The translations under genes were made by a program, and so were the position numbers. Source: Hirudinaria manillensis (taxonomy: Eukaryota; Annelida; Clitellata; Hirudinida; Hirudinidae). Taken from it: a stretch of 64,000 bases of DNA. A model generated the notes under the pieces. The model had not been told where the DNA came from and did not search any database. It saw only the letters and a program-made list of their open reading frames with translations. The stretch spans positions 3,137,501 through 3,201,500 of the forward strand of contig CM067537.1 in NCBI GenBank assembly GCA_034509925.1, given 5' to 3'. Positions 1 through 11,541 of this stretch are shown here, piece by piece. Each line of letters opens with the position of its first letter. The first letter of the stretch is position 1.

Positions 1-51
<51 letters not shown>

Positions 52-75
52 CATCATCATCATCACCATCATTAT
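1..75. repeat. (ATT)n then (ATC)n microsatellite at the left edge
   Basis: Uninterrupted ATT units run to about position 51, followed by ATC/ACC-like units. The tract is cut by the window edge, so its full length is unknown. It probably lies in an intron or the upstream region of the AMPK gamma gene, whose 5' exons are outside the window. Confidence 0.95.
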
Positions 76-268
76 TACTCAGAATAATTTTCTAACATTG
101 TTACTTTAACTACAAACATTATAAAACATTTTAAGATATTGGGAATTATTATTGGCTATTGTCATTATTATCAGTACATATTTAGGCAAGCATGGATGTA
201 TAGTTAATGTAAAATTATTAGTGATAATGCCACCTATGGCGACGACGATAACAATAATAAATACAAAA

Positions 269-286
269 CTAATAATAATAATAATA

Positions 287-320
<34 letters not shown>
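269..320. repeat. (TAA)n tract, 5' flank of the ORF1-only LINE
   Basis: TAA units with one TAG interruption end where the LINE-derived sequence begins. A matching TAA tract with the same kind of TAG interruption follows the element at about 1604-1665. The pair could be a duplicated target inside a pre-existing microsatellite. Alternatively, the downstream tract could be the element's own tail. Confidence 0.8.
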
Positions 321-323
<3 letters not shown>

Positions 324-1608
324 TTATCGCTCACGTCAACAACAGTTCGTTTCTTCGGCGGCGATGAATTTGGCTTTAAAATACTATCAAAAACTGTACG
401 AAAGTTGCTTAGTTGTCGTTTCTGAACTAAAATATGCCGAGACTGAAGAGGAGGCCAAGTGCGAAGGCAAAATGGCTGCCGAACTTCTCGGTTTCCACCT
501 GTGTGAAAGTTGTTTGAAGGCAAATGAGGATTGCCTGAAGAAAATGGTTGAAGGAAGTTCAGGAGACAAAAGAGACGAGTTGAAAATTCTAACGAAGGAT
601 ATTGAAGAACTGAAATTGGTTATCAAGAAAACCAATGCCTTGTGTATCACTATCAGGGACCAGGGAAGGCAAATAACTGAAATTGAAAAAAGCCTAAAAG
701 AACTGAACAAAGAGTCCATTCAAAAGCTGGAAGAAAACAGCCAAGGGACCAAACAATGGAGTAGTCTGTTTCAGACCAGGGTAGAGACTCTCATCTCTGA
801 TGTTGGAAAAGTTCAGAGCACTGATGCAAAGGCAAAAATTGAAAACAATGATGACAGACATAGGAGACAGAAAAATATTATAGTTTACAATTTGAAAGAG
901 GAGGCTTCTGGGTCTCAAGATAAAGACAGTGTGCTGAAACTTTTGAAAGAAGTCAGTTTAAAAAAGATGGACAAGGAAGTTGTTGAGGTTTATAGAATTG
1001 GGAGAAAAGTTGATGCCGCAAGACCAAGGCCAATTCTAATTAAATTTGATAAAGGAAACTCTAGAAACAATGTGCTGGAGAACAGTAAAAGATTGAAGGG
1101 AAGCAAAGACTTCAGTAAAGTCGTCCTAAGTCTGGATCTGTCAAAGGAAGACAGAGAAACCTGCAAGAGGCTTTTCTCAGAAAAATTAAAGGAGGTTAAC
1201 GAGAAAGGAGGAAGCAACCAGTGGATCGTCTGAGTGAGAGGAGAACCTGGTGCTTTCTACGCAGTGGCTTACAAGAGAAGAGAGAAACAATAAATTGAAC
1301 ATTAATTTTTGGTTCTGCCGAAGCTATATCGACATCTTAGTTCATGTTTTATTTGAACCGTCGAAGGCACTCGGTTTTTGTATTTGATTTGAACATATGA
1401 TCTGATTTGTTTTTCGGTTTGACGTGGGGCAAGCGTTTATGTACAGTTTTAGTTTGTTAATTAAGTTATAATCTATCAGTCCCGTGAAGATCCCGAGTCA
1501 GGCTGGGGGACTTTAAAGATCTGCGAGGGGTTCTTTTTTATTTGATGGACTGTCGTAATTATTTGTATCACATTGATTGTTATGGTCGGGAAAATAAAAT
1601 AAAAAAAA
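321..1608 (+). mobile_element. ORF1-only non-LTR retroelement derivative ('half-LINE')
   Basis: The element has a short 5' leader, one intact 289-codon ORF1 (364-1233), about 370 bp of 3' untranslated sequence, and an A-rich/TAA tail. No reverse transcriptase or endonuclease ORF follows ORF1, although ORF1-bearing LINEs normally have one there. The 3' region contains a hairpin whose arms are AGTCCC (1478-1483) and GGGACT (1507-1512), followed directly by TTAAAGA. Much of this tail can be aligned by eye with the 3' end of the endonuclease LINE at 39770-42658. The element sits in sense orientation in the intron just before the first visible AMPK gamma exon. The 5' boundary is set only by the end of the TAA tract. 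Confidence 0.75.
364..1233 (+). CDS. LINE ORF1-like protein (coiled coil plus RRM-like domain)
   Basis: This is a 289-residue protein with an uninterrupted frame. Residues 1-75 include a Cys-containing stretch (CESCLKANEDC). A long charged segment at about 75-155, rich in Glu, Lys, Leu and Ile, is predicted coiled coil. Residues about 165-285 match the RRM-like and C-terminal domains of CR1/jockey-superfamily ORF1 proteins, as shown by the basic start DRHRRQKNIIVYNL, then EVYRIGRK, RPILIKF and LDLSKEDRETCKRL. Such proteins bind element RNA as trimers and act as nucleic-acid chaperones. The start is the first ATG of the frame, just after the leader. The intact frame suggests recent insertion or selection on ORF1. 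The clade assignment is by motif only. Confidence 0.8.
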   Translation: MNLALKYYQKLYESCLVVVSELKYAETEEEAKCEGKMAAELLGFHLCESCLKANEDCLKKMVEGSSGDKRDELKILTKDIEELKLVIKKTNALCITIRDQGRQITEIEKSLKELNKESIQKLEENSQGTKQWSSLFQTRVETLISDVGKVQSTDAKAKIENNDDRHRRQKNIIVYNLKEEASGSQDKDSVLKLLKEVSLKKMDKEVVEVYRIGRKVDAARPRPILIKFDKGNSRNNVLENSKRLKGSKDFSKVVLSLDLSKEDRETCKRLFSEKLKEVNEKGGSNQWIV

Positions 1609-1693
1609 TAATAGTAATAATAATAATAATAATAATAATAGTAATAATAACAGCAATAATAATGATGATTATTTTGTTCAAGCTTCCTCTGAG

Positions 1694-2405
1694 GCGTGCT
1701 TCGCTCGCTTCTTCAACGAACACACCTGCTACGACCTCATTCCAACGAGCTCCAAAATCGTCGTATTCGACACCCGATTGACGGTGAGTCACTGAGTTAT
1801 GGCGGTGGTGGTGATGACGACGACGATGATGATGATGATGACGACGTCGATGGTGATGGCAATGATGATAACAAGGGTGACTACGACGATGGAAGTAGTG
1901 TCAGGGCGCCGTTGTAGCGCAGACGAATCTGGCGCCTAGTGGATTGAATTTTGAATCTCCACGGATGTGGATATATGGCATAAACAACAAATGGATCGTA
2001 ATGATTATCATCGTCGTTGGTGTCGAAGATGGTCATGATAACGATGGCGATTATGGTTATGATAACGATTGTGGCGACGATGGTGATGATGATGATGGTA
2101 TTGTAATTGCTATAATGGTTATGGTAATCCATAATGGAGTTGGGTCGTTGGTAACGACGACGACGATGATGACGTTTATGGTGGTTGCTTGAGATTAGAA
2201 TTTCAAGAGAAGCCTCTTCCTTATCTAATTATGGGCTTCAATTTGTGCTAGGATTCTTAATATAATAGAGGTGAAATATTTTAATATAATAGGGGTGAAT
2301 CATTTTAATATAATAGAGGTATAATAAACATTTTATTTGTTTCCATATTTTGAGCTACTCTGTGACAGCTGCTAATTATTTATTTCGAATAAATTATGGT
2401 TTTAG

Positions 2406-2482
<77 letters not shown>

Positions 2483-5400
2483 CAAATTACTCGTTGGTTT
2501 ACGATTGAAATGCTTATTATTCTTTTGTATAGTTCCTATTATTGCCTCAGTCATCATCATCATCAACATCGCAGTCATTGATTAATAAATGCTCAGTCGA
2601 TGTCACGCCAAGTCAATGTCAAAGCAATTGACTGATTGTGATGCCAAAACATATCTCATACAAAAGAGCAATAGTTATGAACTTGATAAAAACAACAACA
2701 ACGATAACAACAGCCACAACAATAATAATATTAATAATAATTAATAATAATTAATAATAATAATAATAATAATACAACGAAACTGTTGTTGCAAGCGTTG
2801 ATGGATTTTGAACTGATTAAACCTTTTTTTTATATTAAATAAAATTCTTTTATTCGGAATTCGTAAACAATTGGTGATTTAATAAAAGCATTTATAAATA
2901 TATAAACGAATGAATGAATGAACGAACGAATGAATGAACGAATGAATGAATGGACAAATGAATGTATGAATGGACAAATAAATGAATGAACGAATGAATG
3001 AGTGAACGAACGAATGAATGGACAAATGAATGAACGAACGAATGAACAGGTGAAGAAGGCGTTCAATGGTTTGGTAGTCAACGGCGTGAAAGCGGGAATT
3101 CTCTGGGACTCGATAGCTCAAACGTTCACAGGTGAGTGGCAGGTGCTTCGTGTTCTTTCGACTTTCCTTGTTTATATTATTTTTATAATAATAATAATAT
3201 TAATTATTATAATTATAATTAATTAATGTAATATTTATTATATATAAATATATGTAATAATAATAATTATTATTATAATAATGATCGGTAATTATAAAAT
3301 ATATTATTGTGGTAATATATCATTGCGTTGTTTAAAATTACGGCCCCTTGGATATTCCTTATTATGTGACTAATTGTAGTCGTTATTAAAACACGTAACA
3401 AAATGAAATAATTAACACAACAACAGTAATAATAAAATAATAATAATAATAAATAATAATAAATAATAATAATAAAATAATAATAATAATAAATAATAAA
3501 ATAATAATAATAATAATAATAAAACAATAATAATAAATATATTATTTTTTATTTTGTGAAGTCATCCACTTCAGCATTCTCAGTAATATTTGAGTATATT
3601 TAAAATAGCACCTCAAACAACATCCTGATAGCAGTTTTCAGCTTTGACTTTCTTGGTGGAAAAGTTTAAAGTCTGAAAAGTTGTTGACAGTGTTTTGTAC
3701 CACGTGCCATGTTCTTCTTGTGTTTATGCTGAGAGTAATATCTGCTCCTCATCAGTCTCCGTGCAAATGTTTGAACATTCCTTCGTCCTCGTCGTCGTCA
3801 TCGCCATCGTCAACATCAACATCATCACGACTGCCATCATCATCGTCGTTGTCATCACCGTCGCCAGTAGAGCAGACCTACTCCGAAAAACTTAATTTGA
3901 GTAGAAATGGATTGCTCTGTTGCGATTATGGCGGTGGCGGTGGCGTTGTGCTCCAGTAAGTCACGTTCAATTAATTTCAACTTTCAATTGGAATAAAAAA
4001 AAATATTTACTTTCGGATATAAAATGGAAATTTAAAAAAATAAAAAATTAAAATTAAAATCCAAAAAAACTCCAGGTAATCATTTCCAATATCTCTTCTT
4101 GAGATTTCCAATCTGAAGGCTCCATCCATCCGTCCGTCCATCTTCTCAGTTATTGTTATTATGACTTTATTAAAAACGGCGCCAAGATATCGATTACTTA
4201 TTTATTTATTTTTATTCCGTGATTGCAAACGATTTCTTATTTCAAGTTTCCTTCCTCTTTGTTCATTTGATTGCGCAATAATAAGTTATTAATAAGTTGT
4301 TATAATAATAAGTTATTAATAATAATAATATAATAATAATATTATTATTATTATTATTAATTAATAATAAGTCGCAATAATAAGTTATTAATAAGCTGTT
4401 ATAATAATAAGTATTAATAATCGCAATAATAAGTTATTAATAAGCTGTTATAATAATAAGTATTAATAATCGCAATAATAAGTTATTAATAAGCTGTTAT
4501 AATAATAAATCGCAATAATAAGTTATTAATAAGTTGTTATAATAATAAGTCACAATAATAAGTTATTTTATAATAATATATAGTTATATTTATAATAAGT
4601 TAATTTTAATTTGCACTTGCAAAGCTGGGATTTCAACTCAGCAAGTATTGAATGAATTTTTTTTTGGCAGTTGTAATAAAAAGTTAGTCAGAATAAATAA
4701 AGTTACAATGTAAATTGTAAACACCATCAATAAAAAGTTAGTCAGAATAAATAAAGTAAATTGTAAACACCATCAATAAAAAGTTAGTCAGAATAAATAA
4801 AGTAAATTGTAAACACCATCAATAAAAAGTTAGTCAGAATAAATAAAGTAAATTGTAAACACCATCAATAAAAAGTTAGTCAGAATAAATAAAGTTACAA
4901 TGTAAATTGTAAACACCATCAATAAAATGTTAGTCAGAATAAATAAAGTTACAATGTAAATTGTAAACACCATCAATAAAAAGTTAGTCAGAATAAATAA
5001 AACACCATCAATATTGTAAACACCATCAATAAAAAGTTAGTCAGAATAAATAAAGTAAATTGTAAACACCATCAATAAAAAGTTAGTCAGAATAAATAAA
5101 GTAAATTGTAAACACCCTCAATAAAAAGTTAGTCAGAATAAATAAAGTTACAATGTAAATTGTAAACACCATCAATAAAATGTTAGTCAGAATAAATAAA
5201 GTTACAATGTAAATTGTAAACACCATCAATAAAAAGTTAGTCAGAATAAATAAAATAAATTGTAAACACCATCACTGTAAACACCATGACACAACATTTC
5301 ACACGTTCCAACCTTTTGACGTCAAAAACCAAAAAAAAAAAAATTGGACGAAGTCGGGTGAAGTGATGACCTTTGAACTTACGAACGAGTAGTTTGGCCT

Positions 5401-5715
5401 CGTTTGATGGTTTACCAATTCCAAGGTCACTTCAAGTACACACCTGACGATCTGCATTTGTGGCCCGCGTTTTCTAAACAAACAAAAAACAAAAAAACAA
5501 TTTCAAAACGTGGGATTTTATTCGGAATTTAAAAAAAATTTTTTAATTTTAAAAAATTTGACAAATTGTTGACGACGACGACATAGTGTCAAAGTGCACA
5601 TCAAAATGTCCTTAGTCATGCTTTAGTCGTACATGTCTTGTAACATGACAAGCAAAACTATGAATGAAATGAAACGTAAGGTCCTGTTATTATTATGATT
5701 ATTATTATTATTATG

Positions 5716-5807
<92 letters not shown>

Positions 5808-6693
5808 TGTTATTATTATTACGTAACCTGTAGCCGTTAGTTATGGTCAGACTTCAATTTGATGGTTTCATAGTAACGAGTATCTTCATATTTACGTTAA
5901 CGACCGCCAATTAATATTAAAAGTAATATTAACAGAGTAATTGATATTAAAAACAAATTAATATTAATAACAAAACATTGAATATTAATTAATATTAACC
6001 AGCATTCATTAATATTAATTACTTAATGTTAACCTGTACTCATTAATATTAATGACTCATTCATTAGTCATCACTGTTTGTTATCCTCAGGTATGTTGAC
6101 AGTGACAGACTTCATCAAAATACTGGACAAGTATCATTCTTCGTCCGAGGTGATTGTTGATCAAGTTTTTTATTATTTATTTATTATTATTTTATTATTT
6201 TTATTATTCCATTTATCAGGTAAACGCTATTTATAAGTTAATTTATGCTTATATGCTAATTTATAGGTAACCGCTAGTGACGCTAACGACACGCGCACAA
6301 CATGTTGTGCTCTTATGTTATAATTTATAATTTTTATATTTTTTAGTGAAAATATTTCGTAATTATTTTTGTATTATGGCTCTTCGAGCTTCAACTTGAG
6401 CCGCCATTACACGGGGCACGTTGTTCGGTTAAGCGGTAATTGGTTTCTTGTTTACTTTCGGCTTACTATAAGGATGCTGATCCTTGACCTCTTCTCGACC
6501 TCTGCTAACTATGCGCAGGAGTTATTAATATTCAAATTGTTTACTCTCCTTTATAAGGCTTAGTTTTGAATCTACTTGACATGATTAATTAATAATCTCT
6601 GATTGGTCTATTGTAGGTCAACTTGGAGAATCTGGAGAATGATTCCATCTCTAAGTGGAAAAGTGAGTGAATCTGTTGTTATCTGTCATTATT

Positions 6694-6725
<32 letters not shown>

Positions 6726-9700
6726 GATGATGATTATGACGACGACGATGATGGTAGTTATGATTTCGATGAGGGATTTGTTGGATGTCGTCATAACCAT
6801 GCACTGATTAGACACTGCCTCAAATTAACCATCCACCGGAATTATCTCACGTTATTTAAACAAATGTTCAAAATTGCCAAAATTAATGAGTGATTAATTA
6901 GTCGTAGATGTGAGAATATTAATAATAAGGATTGGCAAAGAAAGGAACATGGTCTCGATGATAACGACGACGACATTGACTGCTGTTATGATCGACACAG
7001 TTGGTTTGCATGGCATTGAAGAGAATGCCATGAATGTTGTGATAAGATTTTAAGGAGTTGACATTCATGATAAAGATTTTAATTCAGTTTTCCACATATC
7101 TATGCTTCATCGACATCATCATCGTCGTCATCGCCATCACCATCGTCATCATCATCATAGGCATCGTCGTCGTCGTCGTCATCATCATCAGCAACATCTT
7201 GTTCGAAGTGAGGGGTGCAATTGGTCATGCAACGGCTTCCGATTGATCCACTTGAAACAAAAGGAGTCTCCGCAAGACTTCCCTGGAAAAGCGTTTCTTA
7301 GAAATTCCTCGCAATAAGAGGAAGAAATCTGGAATACCACTTGGTTTCACTCATCCGTCATCGCCGTCGTCATCATCACCATCATCATCATCGTCATCAT
7401 ATGAGTCCGTCGAGGCATTTAAATTCATCTCTAACAGTAGCAGAACATGTTCGATAAAAATTTTTAATCAATTATTAATTATCAATAATTATTAATTAAT
7501 TATTTTAAGTTTTGAATATTACTAGCGTGACGGAAGTTACGGAAGCGAGGTACGAAATGAGGCACGCATAAGGTTGCAGACCTTGAAGTCCAAACAAACG
7601 TCTGATTGGTCTCTGATTGGTTGAACTGTTTTGTAATGGTCCAATTAGCAATAGGATAAAAAAAAGAGGGTATTTTCTTATGAGGTGTGACCCAATTATA
7701 CGCCAAATGGCTATTGTTGTAGTTGTTGTTATTTGTATTATTATTGTTGTTGTTGTTGTTATTATTGAACCGGGTAACTTCTGGCTACCTGTCCTGATAA
7801 TGATTAAGTGATCTCCTTTCTTTCTTTCTTTCGCTTAAAAAAAATCTTTCGATCCTCAAAAAGTTTTATCTCCCAGAATAAAAATACTTTCAGCTCACCT
7901 GATCTGCCCCAAATCGTCTGCACCTCTTTTTCTTTTTCTTTTTTTACATTTAATAAACAGGCAAACTTTGTCGATCTCCTGGAAAGATTAGGACGAGTGG
8001 TGGATTTCCAAGCAACGGGATTCCAATTTAACGGATTTAAACGTTGAGCGATATTAAGCGACGTGATTCAACAGGATAAGGAATATGAAACATTGCTTTT
8101 GCAGACGACAACGTTGACTACGATCTCTCTGTTGGCAGCTTCGAGGATGTCATAAATATTGATAAGATTTTAAGTTGACGTTCCCGCTGAGGATTTGAAC
8201 TGAACTCAGTTTTGCCACTGAAATCACATTTGTGTCTCTATATCCATCGATATCCAACGAATGAACGCAAATTTTAAAAATCTTTTTCATTTTTAATGAA
8301 ATTTAATTTAAAAAAAAAATCAAGGCATCAAAATTAAGTATCGAAATAGCAACAAAAATCAGAGACTCTACTCGTCGAGTCTTTCGGACTTCTTTACTGG
8401 TACGCTGCCCCCTGGGTGCACCCACCCCATTTCCTCCAACGAGGGTGAAACAACCCCCTCCCTCCATCCATCCCGGTGAAACGTACTTGGAGATACGACC
8501 AAGTACTGACCAAAGTCTCTATTGTACTTTGGTAATCGATTCAGAACTTGAAACTTGTTGATTGGTGGAAGAAGAAGAAAAAACAAATCGAAAGGAAATC
8601 AGGAACCAATGACTCTAGTGAGAGCTGTTTGAGTTTACATGGTTGTATTTATATATATTATGATTTCCAGGGCCAGTCTGTTTAGCGGAAGCTTGCGCTT
8701 CCTTAAGACTGACCCTATGAGTTTATTTTGTATTTTAAGTTTCATTTGTTTCGTTTGTGTACATAACTGTTTGTTCATTAAACTCATAAACTCTAAAAAA
8801 AAAAAACTCTAAACTCTAATACGTTTTCCATTATCGTGTTGTTATCTTTTTTCACTTCATTTATTACATTTTAAAATAAATATCGTATATTCTCTTCCTT
8901 TTTATCAAGTTTATTAGCTTGTCGATATACTATCTTTGTGAGCATCCGGCCCAGTGGGCTTGTCAGTAGTGACAGTGAGGCCCACTTAGGCAAGGGGCTG
9001 TGCACCCCTTTGGTTAATATCATTTATTTAAATTGAATCTCCAGTATTAGTTAATTGTTCTTTAATGTGTTGACCAATTCTTTATTCGTCATCTTCGTCT
9101 GTCAATGTTCCACTACGATGACGCTTGTCATCATTTATATTCACACCGTCATCTTCATCATCATCATCATTACATATAGATCAAATCATTAAAAAATTGT
9201 GACACATACCTGGTTTCAATAGCGATGATGACGAAGACGATGATGATGATAATAATAATAATATAATTAATTAATTTGTATTATAATCGTAACCATATAT
9301 TGACAGGCATGTTAGAACCACAGTCCTTTGTCCAATGCAGTCCTAGCTGCAGTAGTTATGATAATGGTGATGACGACGATGATAATAATAATAATAATAT
9401 AATTAATTAATTTGTATTATAATCGTAACCATATATTGACAGGCATGTTAGAACCACAGTCCTTAGTCCAATGCAGTCCTGAGAATAAACTCTTGCATGG
9501 TCTTCAACTTCTCACCTCGAATAAGGTTCACTTTTTGTGTACATTTTAATTCATTTTTTTTTGTGCCGCTGACAAATTATTTGTTATGGAACTATTTTTG
9601 AGACTTAAAAAAAAAAGAACTAAGACTTTTTAATACTGCTATACGGTTAAGTACGGTGAAGTACTTAAATGGTGCAGATCATGACGTATGTACTACTTCA

Positions 9701-11477
9701 CCTATTATAGCGCCATACACAGAACATCAGAGGCGCTTCCATTTATATAGCGCCCTTCATCAAGAGCGCCTGTGATAGTACGACATGACAAATTGCTAGT
9801 GTTGCAGACATCGTTGTATGCAGGAACATGATCACCCGAGTCGACCATTTATGTAGCGCCGTCTCTTTTCGTGGGTACAGGGCCTGTACTACGGGCTGGG
9901 TATAGAACGTGACACATGACTGATAACGCATAACCTTTTACCCTTTCTGGCTAAGCCACACATAGGTTTCATACAGTTCATATAGTTTCATACAGTTCAT
10001 ATAGTTTCATACAGTTACTATGTTTCATACAGTTCATATAGTTTCATACAGTTCCTATGTTTCATACAGTTCATATGGTTTCATACGGTTCACATATCTT
10101 CCACACGTGTTGCGTGTCAGTTGAGCATTTACACAATCTCTCCAAGAGCACCACTACGATGTGTCAGGGCAAGTTGGGTTTCGAACACGACGCCTTAAGA
10201 CTGTTGCTTTTGCTCAAGAGACCCGATTTGTAATTTGACAAATGAAATTTCTAGTCTCTCGTAATAATGAAATGTGACCTTCAGACGATCTCCCAATTGG
10301 TGTCCTTTTTTCTGGCCATCACTCACTCAACTCAAATTGAAATCTCGAAATTGCTATTTAACCACGAGAAATCATCATCGTCATCATCATCATCACCAAC
10401 ATCGTCATCATCATCATCATCATCATCATCACCATCACCAGGTTCATCGACTTCTCGTGGTGGACAAGAAACTCGGCAATCCTGTGAACGTCTTGACACA
10501 CAAACGAATGCTCAACTTCCTCTACACGCACGTTGGCATATTACATTGATGTTTGGATATCCAATTATATATATATTGCATTTTATTATTATTATTATTA
10601 TGACAATGATGGTGATAATGATAATATTGTATAATAATATTATGTTATAATAATAAATAATATTATAATATTGTGTAATGTTAATAATAATAATTGATAA
10701 TTATTATTCTACTTGTTTATTGAAGTCTCTCGACATTTGCATGTTTGTGCTCTTGTTAGTTTGTCTGCCCGTACACGTACACCGGAACATAATATGTACG
10801 TGTGGTTGCTTACATCACGTGGTTTAACGTCAATTGAGGCACCAACTGTTCAATAACATGAAATGCACTTAACAACTTAACTTAATAATCGCTTGTTGTA
10901 TATCGTTGGAGGCCTGGGTGTCCTTGTTTTGGGTAATTATTAATTTAATTAACGTAATTTAAACCAAAAATAAATTAATAAGTAGATATTTCCTGATGCT
11001 TTAATCCCAGAAAGTAAATGATTTCTCATTCAAAATGGATCATTGAAATATGTGCAGAAAACCGTAGGTGGCCAACATCATTATCATGCAGTTATGGTTA
11101 TAATTAATTATTGTTAAGCAAGTGCATTAATAATTAATTATTGCATTGTAAATGCATTAATGCATTAGTCAAGGTCACTTGTGTTTGAATCTCATTTAGA
11201 ATTTCCATTCGACGCGACCAATCAAAACCAGCGTAACCGGGTCACATGACCCCGGGGAATTCCCTGTTGCTTTTGTCTTTCAATCCTGATTCTTGATGTA
11301 AAAACATTATTATCGTTATTGTTATTCGTTATTATTACAATAATTAATTATAATTATATTATTATTAAAATTATATTAAAATGTAATAAGCACTCAAGTT
11401 TATCCTTGTCGGTTAAGGTAATAACTTGTCTAACTATATTTTATATTACAAATTATGTTTATATTTTAATATTATTA

Positions 11478-11541
<64 letters not shown>

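Larger units (their letters stand above)
6663..9442. other. AMPK gamma intron 4: opposed trinucleotide repeats, dispersed repeats and hairpins
   Basis: A (GAT/GGT)n patch lies near the 5' end (about 6692-6765). Complementary (ATC/GTC)n patches lie at about 7108-7196 and 7353-7402. A degenerate repeat occurs at about 6965-7095 and again at about 8103-8235, sharing GATAAGATTTTAAG. Two hairpin clusters lie at 8670-8715 and 8949-9011. The intron ends inside the tandem duplication at 9236-9480. No gene is seen. Confidence 0.65.

Noticed and set aside
4671-5290. CRISPR-like array
   Set aside because: Units are contiguous tandem copies without unique spacers, in animal DNA with introns. It is a minisatellite. 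The array at 11728-12212 is rejected for the same reason.
8103-8160. Candidate AMPK gamma exon after TTTTGCAG
   Set aside because: It looked like the missing exon between CBS motifs, but it has no donor in the right phase and poor alignment. The segment at 9443-9525 fits frame, length and the SPENKL-type alignment far better. The region is explained as a dispersed repeat.
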